Shown here piece by piece: positions 8,265-16,837 of a stretch of DNA of 64,000 bases. Position numbers and translations under genes: made by a program. The stretch lies in the NCBI RefSeq assembly GCF_001428805.1, contig NZ_LMIS01000001.1, forward strand, positions 310,001 to 374,000, read 5' to 3'. Origin of the DNA: Aeromicrobium sp. Root236 (lineage in GTDB: Bacteria; Actinomycetota; Actinomycetes; Propionibacteriales; Nocardioidaceae). The notes beneath the pieces were generated by a model that was not told where the DNA came from, did not search any database, and worked only from the letters and a program-made list of their open reading frames with translations. Position 1 is the stretch's first letter. Each line of letters opens with the position of its first letter.

Positions 8265-9131
8265 CTAGTCGGGCTGGCCAGCGGACTCGACCGCAGACGC
8301 CGATACGTGACGGTCCAGCCAACCGCGCATCAGCAGTGCCGTCTGGTCGGGGTCGTCGAACATGGGCAGGTGGCCGACCCCCGACAGGACGTGGGACTCG
8401 GCATGGGGGACAGCCTCGAGCCATAGAGGCTGCTCGTGGACCATCGGCGTGAAGCGGTCCTTCTCGCCCCATGCCAGCATGAACGGCACGGGCGCTTCAG
8501 GCGTTGATTCAAGGCGAAAAGCGGAGAATCCCGGAAGCAGGTTCGCCCAGTCGCCCTTCGCACTGTTCCTGCGAATCTGGATGGCTTGTCGAGCTGAGAT
8601 CCGGCCACCGTCGTCGAGCACCGCCCGTAGGGCGATCCGCCTCATGCGCGCGGACGAGAGGACGACCGGCACGAGCAGACGCTGCGGCAACGACAGATTG
8701 TTCAGCATGTCGAAATGCTTCACGAGCCGCTGGGTCTGCTCCTGGTTCGAGCCGCCGGCCGGGCACATGGCGAGGGCGCTGCGCGCCCTTCCCTCCCTCG
8801 CAACGCCAAGGGCAGCGAGGCCACCGAGAGAGCAACCGATGATGTGGGCGGACTGGAACCCCGCACGGTCCATCTCCTCGACGACGCCGCAGGTCAGGTC
8901 GTCCAAGGTGATCGGACCGGCCAGCGGGTTCCCGCCCTCCCAACCCGCGAGGGTCGGCGCAATGATCTCGAACCGGTCGGCGAGGTAGGGAATCACCAGC
9001 TCCCACTTGCTCCACGGATTCGCGCCCATGTGGAGCAGCACGAGCGGCTCCCCGGACCCGACATGAAGTGTCCGTCGACCGCTGCTCGTCACCTCGACAA
9101 ACTGCTTGAGGCGGCGGATCCGCCCCGTCAT
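8265..9131 (-). CDS. Alpha/beta-hydrolase
   Basis: 288 residues. The oxyanion strand is PLVLLHMGANPWSKW, the nucleophile elbow IIGCSLGGLAAL (G-C-S-L-G), the acid is probably Asp in WGEKDRFTP and the His in SGVGHLPMFDDP. It starts inside the stop of the preceding hydrolase-cyclase fusion (ATGA overlap at 9128-9131), so both are made from one transcript and may act together. Substrate unknown. Confidence 0.85.
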   Translation of the reverse strand: MTGRIRRLKQFVEVTSSGRRTLHVGSGEPLVLLHMGANPWSKWELVIPYLADRFEIIAPTLAGWEGGNPLAGPITLDDLTCGVVEEMDRAGFQSAHIIGCSLGGLAALGVAREGRARSALAMCPAGGSNQEQTQRLVKHFDMLNNLSLPQRLLVPVVLSSARMRRIALRAVLDDGGRISARQAIQIRRNSAKGDWANLLPGFSAFRLESTPEAPVPFMLAWGEKDRFTPMVHEQPLWLEAVPHAESHVLSGVGHLPMFDDPDQTALLMRGWLDRHVSASAVESAGQPD

Positions 9132-10606
9132 GAGACGCGGGCTCCCCGATCGGTCGCGTTCGCGAACCTGGCCATCGCACGCATCAGGCGAGGCGCGCGG
9201 CGGGCGGCATGGACGGCGACCTTGTCCATCGGCGTCTGGGAGTCGGTGAGTGGGATGCTCTGAGGGCTGCGCACTTCATCGAACCGGTACAGCTCCCACA
9301 CGCCGGGTACGCCTTTGAGTCGCTTTTCACCGACCCGATCGAACTCCAGTCCCGAGCCGATCACCAGGTCGCGAACCGTCCGCGAGACGTACACCTCGCC
9401 GGCCCCTGCGGCACCCATGACCCGCGCGCCGACGTGGACGTTGAGACCGGTGACGCGGCCGAGCTCCCGCTGCAGCTCCCCGGCGTGCACACCGCAGCGA
9501 ACTCCGATGCCGGCAGCGCTGGCCTCTCGCGCAATGCGCTCGGCGCAGTGGACGGCGACACCCGGCATGTCGAGCAGGCTGAGAGATCCGTCTCCGCTGA
9601 AGTCCAGCACCTGCCCGTCGGCGTCGGACACCGCCGCCTTCACCGCGTGCTCGTGGATGGACCTCAACCGCTGGTATTCGCTGTCGCCGATCTCGGCCAG
9701 CAGCTTGGTCGATGACACCAGGTCGGTGAAGAGGACCGTGCCGAAGAAGCGGTTGTCCTCGGCCGCCCTCTTGGGCCCCAACGCCAGCTCGAGGAGGTGC
9801 ATGACCACGGGGTAGTACGCCTCGCCGATCGAGGAGCCCGGCGCTGGTGCCGGCATCACGTGCAGGGTCGCGTTCGGCATCTCCGCGACCATCCGCTCGC
9901 TCCAGGACAACGGGCTGACACCCCCGTCCTGGATCAGCACTCGGGTCGGTGCCTGGATCGCGGGCAGGAGGTGCGTGAAGTCGAGTCCGGCGGACCAGCC
10001 CCAGTGCGCACGCGCTTCGGTCGGCGACATCGAGCTGCGCTCCAGCATGGCCATCAACCGACGGTTGTTGGCGGATCGCATCTCGGCGTTCCACATGTCC
10101 ATGGTCCGCCCGCGACCCCAGTTGTCGGCGACGTGACGGATCACTTCCGCCATCGACGCGATCTCGGCTTCACTCGCCCACGGGTCGTCACACGACCCGT
10201 CGACGGCTTGGGGGAACGGCATCCAAAGGCACACACCTGCGACGCGTTCGGGGTAGCGCGCAGCAACCAGCGCGGCCGGACCGCAGGCACTTCCAGGTGC
10301 GCCGATGACGGCCCGCTGCATGCCAGCGGCATCCATGACCGCGATGATGTCGTCAGCCTGCTGCTCGAGCGTCGGCACGTAGTCGATCCGGTCGGACAAG
10401 CCGAGGCCGCGCCGCTGGAAAAGGGCGATGCGACCGTTGCGCGCCACGGCGCCGAGGTTCGCTTCGGTGTGCGGGTCGGCCCACAACAAATCGAGATGCA
10501 TGATCTCGCTGCCGTAGTAGACGAACTCTCCGGGCCCCGTCCCGAAGACTTGGAATGCCAGACCTGCACCCTCACGATCGATGTATTTCGTGTCGGGGGG
10601 CGTCAC
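9128..10606 (-). CDS. Alpha/beta-hydrolase fused to class III nucleotide cyclase domain
   Basis: 492 residues from GTG 10606 (MTPPDTKYI, matching the usual family start). Residues about 1-280 form an alpha/beta-hydrolase domain; about 300-450 a class III adenylate/guanylate cyclase domain with both metal-binding Asp regions (LFTDLVSST and SGDGSL). The purine-specifying Lys position reads Asp (LDFSGDG) and the transition-state Asn position reads His (LNVHVGAR), variants common in this actinobacterial subgroup. The architecture is that of M. tuberculosis Rv1900c (LipJ). The hydrolase elbow (IGAPGSACG) departs from GxSxG and may be a ligand sensor (inference). Co-transcribed with a second hydrolase. 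Confidence 0.85.
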   Translation of the reverse strand: MTPPDTKYIDREGAGLAFQVFGTGPGEFVYYGSEIMHLDLLWADPHTEANLGAVARNGRIALFQRRGLGLSDRIDYVPTLEQQADDIIAVMDAAGMQRAVIGAPGSACGPAALVAARYPERVAGVCLWMPFPQAVDGSCDDPWASEAEIASMAEVIRHVADNWGRGRTMDMWNAEMRSANNRRLMAMLERSSMSPTEARAHWGWSAGLDFTHLLPAIQAPTRVLIQDGGVSPLSWSERMVAEMPNATLHVMPAPAPGSSIGEAYYPVVMHLLELALGPKRAAEDNRFFGTVLFTDLVSSTKLLAEIGDSEYQRLRSIHEHAVKAAVSDADGQVLDFSGDGSLSLLDMPGVAVHCAERIAREASAAGIGVRCGVHAGELQRELGRVTGLNVHVGARVMGAAGAGEVYVSRTVRDLVIGSGLEFDRVGEKRLKGVPGVWELYRFDEVRSPQSIPLTDSQTPMDKVAVHAARRAPRLMRAMARFANATDRGARVS

Positions 10607-10812
10607 GTCTCCATCAAACCGCAAATCCCTCGGACCCAAGGCCAAAACGGCGATAAGGCGGCCTCGCTCGAAGGGTCACCATGTCTCCATTCGAGCGGTG
10701 CTCTGGCACCGCTGGGCTGCCCGCCGGCATGCACGTTTTGTGACGGAATGGCGTGGGACTTGGGGTTTTCAGCGTCGTGCACCTAGGCGCTTCGCGGGCT
10801 GTGAGGTTCTAC

Positions 10813-10850
10813 CTAGACTTTCATTAGCCAATTGGCTAATGAAAGTCTAG
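10813..10850. promoter_or_regulatory. Perfect 38-bp palindrome, predicted TetR operator
   Basis: The arm CTAGACTTTCATTAGCCAA (10813-10831) is followed without spacer by its exact reverse complement (10832-10850). A TAGAAT hexamer (10848-10853) overlaps the right edge and lies 7 nt before ATG 10861, so repressor bound here would block a leaderless tetR promoter. It lies about 205 bp upstream of the divergent hydrolase-cyclase gene, which it may also control. Confidence 0.7.
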
Positions 10851-10860
10851 AATGAGACGT

Positions 10861-11406
10861 ATGACAAGAGCCGAGCAAGCCGAGCGGACCAGGCAGGCCG
10901 TGTTGCTCACTGCTCGTGAGCTATTTGCTGCTCGCGGTTTCGCCGGTACGTCGCTGCAGGACATCGCCGACGCCATGGATGTGCGCAAGGCGAACGTCTA
11001 CTACTACTTCAAGACCAAGGCCGCGATCCTCGATGCGCTCCTCGATGAGCGAGTGATCGCATTGGAGTCGATGCTCGACCATGCTGAGTCAGAGTCTTCG
11101 ATCCAAGCGCGTCGCGAACTGGTTGTCACCGGATACGTGGACGAGGTGGTCAAGGCGTACCGCACGGTCGCACCAGTCGACTTCGCTGACCCCGCGGTGC
11201 GCTCCCAACCGGAGGTCGCCGAACGGTTGGATGCGCTAACAGGGCGATTCGCGACTGCGCTGTTCGGTCAGCAGCCCACGGTGGACCAACTCGCCGGCCT
11301 CGCAGTGCTGCAGGACCTCAAACCCGTGCTGCGCACACTCGACCGACTACCTGACGAGGAATTGCGACACGCGCTCCGGCGCCTTTGTCAGCGATTGCTG
11401 ACGTGA
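10861..11406 (+). CDS. TetR/AcrR-family regulator
   Basis: 181 residues. The N-terminal helix-turn-helix is textbook: RQAVLLTARELFAARGF, then GTSLQDIADAMDVRKANVYYYFKTKAAIL. The C-terminal ligand domain is not assignable. Start is ATG 10861, 7 nt after TAGAAT; ATG 10852 is in frame but would overlap the predicted -10 element. It stands directly behind a perfect 38-bp palindrome and 46 bp upstream of a quinone-reductase-like gene, so it probably represses itself and the two downstream oxidoreductase genes. Confidence 0.85.
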   Translation: MTRAEQAERTRQAVLLTARELFAARGFAGTSLQDIADAMDVRKANVYYYFKTKAAILDALLDERVIALESMLDHAESESSIQARRELVVTGYVDEVVKAYRTVAPVDFADPAVRSQPEVAERLDALTGRFATALFGQQPTVDQLAGLAVLQDLKPVLRTLDRLPDEELRHALRRLCQRLLT

Positions 11407-11452
11407 CGGCGCCATCCGGCTGGAGCACATCATCCACACGAAGGAGTTACCC

Positions 11453-12355
11453 ATGTCGCACGCAATGGTGATCACGGAGTTCGGCGGCCCGGACGTGTTG
11501 CAATGGCGGGAGGTGCAAGCCCCTGAGCCGCAGCGGGGTGAGGTGGCCATCCGCGTGAAGGCTGCCGGAGTCGGCCCGACGGATCTGCACATCCGTGCTG
11601 GACATCTGATCGGCGTCTTCCCTCAACAAGCAGGCGACGTGCTCGGCTTCGAGGCTGCGGGCGTCATCGAGGCCGTCGGAGAAGGCGTCGACGCAACCCT
11701 CGGCGACGAAGTATCAGCCCTGCTACCTGCGCAGGGTGGTTACGGCGAGCGGGTGACGACATCGGTCTGGTATCCCAAGCCCCCGTCGGTGAGCTGGGAT
11801 GCCGCGGCCGCATTGCCCGCATCCGCAGAGGCTGCCGTCGGGACCTTGCATGAGATTCGTGCTGCTCAGGGCGAGACGCTGGTCGTGCTGGGCGCGGCCG
11901 GCTCAGTCGGTTTGATCATCGTGCAGTTGGCTCACGCGGACGGCATTCGAGTCATCGGAGTGGCAAGCCAACGGGACGAACAGCTCATCCGTGAAGTGGG
12001 CGGTGAATTTGTGCCCTACGGCGACCGAGTTTTCGACCGGATCGAGGGACCCGTCGACGCTGTCATCGACGCGGCGGGACACGGCGGACTTACGGACGCG
12101 GTCGCGAGGGTTGGAGATCCCACCAGGGTCGTCACCCTGACCGGTGGACCCGAGGTTGCGACCTCCGGGGCCCTCATGTCACACCCAGGCCCCGACCGCG
12201 CGCCTGATGCACTAGCTCTGACAATGCCCATGATCGCCGATGGAACGCTCCGCCTCAAGCAGCGCAAGGTCCTGCCTCTCGCGGAGGCAGCCGAGGCGCA
12301 CAGGTTGCTTGAGTCCGGGGAGACGAACGAAAAGATCGTGCTCGTTCTCGAATGA
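11453..12355 (+). CDS. Quinone-oxidoreductase-like medium-chain dehydrogenase
   Basis: 300 residues, MDR superfamily. The N-terminal GroES-like domain contains GDVLGFEAAGVIEAVG; the Rossmann domain has LVVLGAAGSVGLIIVQLAHADG, an NADP(H)-type motif. The catalytic-zinc Cys (in place of VGPTDLHIR) and the structural-zinc Cys cluster are absent, so this is a zinc-independent, quinone-reductase type enzyme. A good Shine-Dalgarno (AAGGAG) precedes ATG 11453. Probably controlled by the upstream TetR gene. Confidence 0.85.
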   Translation: MSHAMVITEFGGPDVLQWREVQAPEPQRGEVAIRVKAAGVGPTDLHIRAGHLIGVFPQQAGDVLGFEAAGVIEAVGEGVDATLGDEVSALLPAQGGYGERVTTSVWYPKPPSVSWDAAAALPASAEAAVGTLHEIRAAQGETLVVLGAAGSVGLIIVQLAHADGIRVIGVASQRDEQLIREVGGEFVPYGDRVFDRIEGPVDAVIDAAGHGGLTDAVARVGDPTRVVTLTGGPEVATSGALMSHPGPDRAPDALALTMPMIADGTLRLKQRKVLPLAEAAEAHRLLESGETNEKIVLVLE

Positions 12356-12518
12356 GCGCGGCGTTGTACGACTCTCCATGTCAGGGACAGGACAAGCGGA
12401 ACCGACTCCCGTCGGGCGCGACAAGTCAGGTGATGTTCAAGCGAGGCGCGACGAAGACTTGACCATGCATCGAGTCCGTCATCGACGAGCCAGACAGCAA
12501 TCGAAGAGGAGAAATGGC

Positions 12519-13487
12519 ATGACTGACGACCAGGTACTCGTCACCGGAGGCACTGGCTTCTTGGGCACTCACGTGATTGCTCAGCTGCTCCAGTCCGGCT
12601 ATCTTGTCCGCGCCACAGTGCGCGATCTGAGCCGTGAGTCCGAGCTTCGTGAGGCGCTGTCCCGCGCGGGCGTTCAGGGCGAGGTCTCGGTCGAGCTTGT
12701 CGCCGCGGACTTGTCCGAAGACACTGGTTGGTCAGACGCCGTCCGAGGGGCCCGTTACGTCCTGCACGTGGCTTCTCCGTTTCCGCCCGCGATGCCGGAC
12801 AGCGACGACGATGTGATTCGTCCTGCCCGTGATGGTGCGCTGCGTGTACTGCGTGCCTCACGCGACGCTGGCGTTGACCGGGTTGTGATGACGTCGTCGT
12901 TCGCCGCTGCGGGCTACGGACATGAGCCGACAGATGAAGCGTTCGACGAACACAGCTGGACCAATGTGAACGCACCGCTCAGCGCCTACATCCGATCAAA
13001 GACCTTGGCTGAGCGTGCTGCCTGGGACTTCATGGAGTCCCAAGGCGGCGATTTAGGACTGGCGGTCATCAACCCTGTCGGCATATTTGGCCCGCCCCTG
13101 ACAGCAGACTTGTCCGCATCCATCGGACTCGCGCATCAGATGATGACCGCCATGGCCGCGGTTCCGCGACTCGCCACCACAGTGGTCGACGTCCGCGACG
13201 CGGCAGACCTGCACCTACGGGCCATGACCAACCCAGCCGCCGCTGGCGAACGCTTCTTGGCATCGACCGGTGAACCCTTGCCGTTCCAGCAGATTGCAGA
13301 GATCCTGCGCGCGGCCGTCGGACACGAATCCCCACAACTGCCGCTCCTTCCCGACGAGGTCGTACGGGAAGCGGCCAAGACCGATCCCGGCATGGCAGGC
13401 ATGGTCGGCGAACTGGGGAAGGTACGTCGAGTGTCGAACGAGAAAGCCCGTACCGTCCTTGGTTGGGACCCACGCTCAAACATATAA
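12519..13487 (+). CDS. NAD(P)-dependent epimerase / aldehyde-reductase-like SDR
   Basis: 322 residues of the extended SDR family. VLVTGGTGFLGTHVIAQLL binds the cofactor and VRATVRDLSRESEL suggests NADP(H). The active site region is VMTSSFAAAGYG with the catalytic YIRSK (Y-x-x-x-K) at about 155-159. It resembles dihydroflavonol-reductase/aldehyde-reductase-like enzymes; actual substrate unknown. AGAGGAG precedes ATG 12519. A 162-bp gap separates it from the MDR gene, containing no recognised gene. Confidence 0.87.
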   Translation: MTDDQVLVTGGTGFLGTHVIAQLLQSGYLVRATVRDLSRESELREALSRAGVQGEVSVELVAADLSEDTGWSDAVRGARYVLHVASPFPPAMPDSDDDVIRPARDGALRVLRASRDAGVDRVVMTSSFAAAGYGHEPTDEAFDEHSWTNVNAPLSAYIRSKTLAERAAWDFMESQGGDLGLAVINPVGIFGPPLTADLSASIGLAHQMMTAMAAVPRLATTVVDVRDAADLHLRAMTNPAAAGERFLASTGEPLPFQQIAEILRAAVGHESPQLPLLPDEVVREAAKTDPGMAGMVGELGKVRRVSNEKARTVLGWDPRSNI

Positions 13488-13615
13488 ACACTAGAGGCAA
13501 CTGCCCGCGCACTCCGCGATCTTGGCCTGCTGGGCGAGTAGCCTGCGGGAAGAGCGAAAGGTCTCGCCCGATCGGCGTACAGATCGCGTTCGCGGAGCGT
13601 CCGTGACGTCTCGGC

Positions 13616-14485
13616 TCAGCCGTCGAGCACCTCGCGCAGCTTGGCCGCGAACGCCTCAGGGTTGCCGGTCTGGCCGTACTCCCCGCCCAGAAAGCCGCCA
13701 TGGTTGCTCGGGAATCTGGTCGCCGCAATCCCGAGGGCATCGGCGACGGCGACCGCGCTGCGTTGCGTGATCAAGCCTTCCGACTCGATGCCGTACGCCA
13801 GGACAACCCGGGTCGGTGCAGCCTTGATGGCGTCGTAATCGGGTTCGTATCCGGTTGTGTGAATAATGTGGCCGCGGCCGAGCATCGGATCCTCCCGCGA
13901 GCCGTCGTCCTCTGTCGGCAACCCGAACTGGGCCGGGTCGGGAGTGGGCCGATCAGGCCAGTCGGCGGGGACCTCGCCGCTGTGCATGATCAGGGCTAGG
14001 AACTTGGCCATTGCCGGACCCAGACCATCTCGCTCGTACGTGTCCTGGACATCGTGTATGGCAGCAAACGCTGCTTCCTGGTCGGGCAATGCCGAGATGA
14101 GCGGTGGTTCGTGGGCGACGAGGGTGCGAACAACGTTAGGATGCGCCGCCACGAACGCCAGCATGTTTACCGCGCCACCGCTGCTCGCCAGGACGTCGAC
14201 CGGGCCGGAACCCACTGCGGCCTTGATCACCCTGTGAATGTCGTCGGCGTGCGTCTCCGGGGTTGGATCCGTGTCGGAGGTGAGTTTGCTGCGCTCGCTC
14301 TGCCTTGGGTCGTAGGTAACCACGGTGCGGTCGGTGAAGTAGCCGGCCAAGGTGGTGAAACCGGCGGCACCCATCGGCGAACCGACCATCACGAGTGCGG
14401 TCTTGTCCGCGTCCTTTCCGGAGCGGACGTCGTAGGTCAGTACGGCGCCGGGCGCGTCGATCGCATGAGTTGTGATTGCAGTCAT
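13616..14485 (-). CDS. Alpha/beta-hydrolase
   Basis: 289 residues. Oxyanion region TALVMVGSPMGAAGF, nucleophile elbow VLASSGGAVNML (first Gly of GxSxG replaced by Ala), and a C-terminal SNHGGFLGG that should supply the catalytic His. This AxSxG / NHGGF type is frequent among uncharacterised actinobacterial hydrolases. Monocistronic, divergent from the PadR gene across about 300 bp. Substrate unknown. Confidence 0.85.
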   Translation of the reverse strand: MTAITTHAIDAPGAVLTYDVRSGKDADKTALVMVGSPMGAAGFTTLAGYFTDRTVVTYDPRQSERSKLTSDTDPTPETHADDIHRVIKAAVGSGPVDVLASSGGAVNMLAFVAAHPNVVRTLVAHEPPLISALPDQEAAFAAIHDVQDTYERDGLGPAMAKFLALIMHSGEVPADWPDRPTPDPAQFGLPTEDDGSREDPMLGRGHIIHTTGYEPDYDAIKAAPTRVVLAYGIESEGLITQRSAVAVADALGIAATRFPSNHGGFLGGEYGQTGNPEAFAAKLREVLDG

Positions 14486-14568
14486 CTGGGCCTCTCCCTC
14501 CCGGATTGCCTTTCGCTTCCCGATGATGGCACGAAGGGGCGGCGGGTGCCTTCAAGGGGCGCGCTGAC

Positions 14569-14583
14569 GCGGCGGAATGACGC
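14569..14583 (+). repeat. 15-bp intergenic repeat, copy 1
   Basis: GCGGCGGAATGACGC. Identical copies occur at 16804-16818 and 17264-17278, all on the plus strand, all outside genes, within 2.7 kb. The 300-bp gap (14486-14785) that holds this copy contains no recognisable gene. Confidence 0.6.
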
Positions 14584-14678
14584 ACGCCCATTGGCCCACC
14601 TACTTGCGTAGAAAGCGGAACGCCAAGATTCCCACGATGGCTTTGGAGGTCTCCACCAGCCCCGTTTTAGATCAGTGC

Positions 14679-14733
14679 TGACACCACCCGGACCAGGAGG
14701 GCACCCTAGTGTGGGTGGGAATTGACACCACCC
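14679..14733. promoter_or_regulatory. Direct repeats upstream of padR
   Basis: TGACACCACCC occurs at 14679-14689 and 14723-14733, 44 bp apart. The second copy overlaps a perfect TTGACA hexamer (14722-14727), a candidate -35 element for padR. A regulator binding both copies would sit on the same DNA face approximately four turns apart. Confidence 0.4.
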
Positions 14734-14785
14734 TGGCGGGCGCGCAAGCGGAGCGAGTCCGAGCAGATTGAGCGGAGGTAAGCGC

Positions 14786-15358
14786 ATGTCGGCGACGAAG
14801 GTCCTGGTACTCGGTGTCGTGCACCTCTCCGGCGGCGCGCATGGCTACCAGGTGCGGTCCGAGCTGCAGAGCTGGGGCGTGGAGAGTTGGGCCAAGATCA
14901 AGCCCGGCTCGATCTATCACGCGCTGAAGAAGGCGGCGGCTGATGGCCTCCTCACCGAACACGCCGAGCCGGGCAACTCCGGACCGGAGCGCGTTCTGTA
15001 CCGCGTAACAGCTCGGGGACGTGACGAGATAGTTGACCTGGTCCGCCACGGTCTGCGGCGCACGCATGACCCCACCATGCTCAACGCGTCGATCGCCATG
15101 TTGCCCATGCTGACCAGGACAGATGCCATCGCGCACGTCAACGAGCGGGTCGCGCGCCTGGAAGCGGAGCTCGTAGAGCAGGCCAAGTGGCGGGAGCGCC
15201 CGAACCCCGACATTCCCGAACACGTCCGCGATCAGGCCGAACTGTGGGCGGGACATGCACGCACCGAACTGGAGTGGGCGAAGAGCCTGAGCAAACGACT
15301 GGCTGAGGGCGCCTACACCATGGCCGATGATCCGGGTTCGTGGCGAACAGTCCACTAA
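14786..15358 (+). CDS. PadR-family regulator
   Basis: 190 residues. The PadR winged helix spans about residues 4-85: LVLGVVHLSGGAHGYQVRSEL, KIKPGSIYHALKKAAADGLL and the wing YRVTARGRDEI. The remaining helical region (about 100-180) matches the Vir_act_alpha_C-like dimerisation arm of longer PadR proteins. GGAGGT ends 6 nt before ATG 14786. It precedes a DoxX gene and a hydrolase gene on the same strand; control of those two genes is the likely role. Confidence 0.87.
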   Translation: MSATKVLVLGVVHLSGGAHGYQVRSELQSWGVESWAKIKPGSIYHALKKAAADGLLTEHAEPGNSGPERVLYRVTARGRDEIVDLVRHGLRRTHDPTMLNASIAMLPMLTRTDAIAHVNERVARLEAELVEQAKWRERPNPDIPEHVRDQAELWAGHARTELEWAKSLSKRLAEGAYTMADDPGSWRTVH

Positions 15359-15417
15359 TCAACCTTGACTAGATGCTCCTCCTCGTCTACTTTGGCCGAG
15401 TAATCAAACTTGACTAG
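15356..15417. promoter_or_regulatory. Duplicated 17-bp motif upstream of doxX-like gene
   Basis: TAATCAACCTTGACTAG (15356-15372, including the padR stop codon) and TAATCAAACTTGACTAG (15401-15417) agree at 16 of 17 positions, 45 bp apart. Each contains the short inverted repeat TCAA-N2-TTGA. They look like tandem operator sites for the doxX-hydrolase promoter. Confidence 0.45.
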
Positions 15418-15450
15418 TCGCCCAGGTCCGGGCACGGCAAGGAGAGCCGA

Positions 15451-15873
15451 ATGAGCACCATCCTCAAGAACAGCTCGGAAACCGTTGCGCACGCGCCCAG
15501 GCGGGCGAGCAGCATCGCGGTCTGGGTTCTGCAAGTCGTGTTGGCGGCAATCATCGCCGGCGGCGGAATCTCGAAGCTCGCCGGCGACCCGGTCATGGTG
15601 GACATGTTCGCCGACATCGGGGCTGGCCAGTGGCTCCGGTACCTGGTCGGAGCGCTGGAGGTCGCGGGAGGGTTTGGACTTCTGATCCCGGCTCTGGCGG
15701 GCCTGGCCAGTCTCGGGTTGGCGGCATTGCTGACCGGTGCTGTCATCACCGATCAGTTCGTGCTCGAGCAGAGCCCTTGGCTGCCGCTCGCCCTTCTCGT
15801 CGTGGCGGCCGTGATCGCAAGGGTGCGGTGGTCGCGCACCGAGGCCGTCGTCGGCACGCTGCTCAGGCGCTGA
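15451..15873 (+). CDS. DoxX-family membrane protein
   Basis: 140 residues with four predicted transmembrane helices (about 23-42, 60-80, 83-105, 108-127). The GGGISKLAGDPVMVDMFADIG segment after helix 1 is the recognisable DoxX/SURF4-like signature. Family members are linked to quinone or thiol redox at the membrane, but the role here is not known. A GAGAG-like ribosome-binding site precedes ATG 15451. Followed 27 nt later by a hydrolase gene. Confidence 0.85.
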   Translation: MSTILKNSSETVAHAPRRASSIAVWVLQVVLAAIIAGGGISKLAGDPVMVDMFADIGAGQWLRYLVGALEVAGGFGLLIPALAGLASLGLAALLTGAVITDQFVLEQSPWLPLALLVVAAVIARVRWSRTEAVVGTLLRR

Positions 15874-15900
15874 GACAAACCTCTCGAACGGAGATGTGAG

Positions 15901-16734
15901 ATGAACGAGATGGCCTTTCGCGTGACATCAAACGATGGCACCACCATCGCCTACGACAGGAAGGGAAGCGGCCCGGCTGTCGTCCTGGTAGGCGGCGCAC
16001 AGGACGATGGAGCCGAGAACGCTCCCTTGATACCTGCTCTCGCCGAGCACTTCACGGTTTACAACTATGCCCGTCGGGGACGCGGCGCGAGCGGCTTCAC
16101 CGAGCCCTACGCCGTGGAAAGGGAGATCGAGGACCTGGATGCTTTGATCGCGGAGGCGGGCGGCTCGGCACACCTGTTCGGGGCGTCCTCTGGTGGCGCT
16201 CTGGCGCTGGAAGCCGCCGCGGCCGGGTCAGCCATCGACACGATCGCCGTGTGGGAGGTGCCCTACGCGGTCGGGGACGACATACGCCCGCGATTCGAGC
16301 AGTACGTCGCGGACACCCGGCGCGCCTTCGACGCCGGGCGAGACGAGGAGGTTCTCGAACTGTTCATGCGCATGACCGGCGCCTCCGACGACAACATCGC
16401 GGCCAGGAAAGCGGCAGGCAAGCAGACGGCGCACTGGGCGGATTCGGTCGCCCTCGCGCCCACGCTGGTCCACGACAGCCTCTTCCTCAACCACTACCAG
16501 TTGCCGGCCGATCGACTGGCAACCGTCACCCAACCGGTCCTGGTCACCACCGGAGGACCGATCACGGTCCCCTACATGGCAGGCCTGCCCTCGGACTTCT
16601 TCGACCGCGCAGCCGACGAGCTTGCAGTCCTCCTACCCCACGCTCAACGGGAGACCCTCGAGGGGTCGGATCACGTCGTCGACCCACAGATCGTCGGCCC
16701 GCTGTTGCTACGGTTCTTCAGCAGCGAACACTGA
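15901..16734 (+). CDS. Alpha/beta-hydrolase
   Basis: 277 residues. Nucleophile elbow HLFGASSGGALAL (G-A-S-S-G) at about residue 95; C-terminal EGSDHVVDP supplies the likely catalytic His. The oxyanion strand reads VVLVGGAQDDGAEN. This type is common next to PadR or TetR regulators in actinobacteria; substrate unknown. Probably co-transcribed with the DoxX gene (27-nt gap, GGAGATG before ATG 15901). Confidence 0.86.
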   Translation: MNEMAFRVTSNDGTTIAYDRKGSGPAVVLVGGAQDDGAENAPLIPALAEHFTVYNYARRGRGASGFTEPYAVEREIEDLDALIAEAGGSAHLFGASSGGALALEAAAAGSAIDTIAVWEVPYAVGDDIRPRFEQYVADTRRAFDAGRDEEVLELFMRMTGASDDNIAARKAAGKQTAHWADSVALAPTLVHDSLFLNHYQLPADRLATVTQPVLVTTGGPITVPYMAGLPSDFFDRAADELAVLLPHAQRETLEGSDHVVDPQIVGPLLLRFFSSEH

Positions 16735-16803
16735 GGGCGCGAGAAGGCTCGCCAGGCCGAAACTGAGCTAGAGCGTCGAGGAATCGCCTTCTAGCGTTCG
16801 TAA

Positions 16804-16818
16804 GCGGCGGAATGACGC
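16804..16818 (+). repeat. 15-bp intergenic repeat, copy 2
   Basis: GCGGCGGAATGACGC, identical to 14569-14583 and 17264-17278. It is preceded by GCGTTCGTAA. Confidence 0.6.
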
Positions 16819-16837
16819 GGGGCCAGCTGCAGGTCGT

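Noticed and set aside
10607..10645. Longer N-terminus for the hydrolase-cyclase fusion from TTG 10645
   Set aside because: Family similarity begins at TPPDTKYI, matching GTG 10606.
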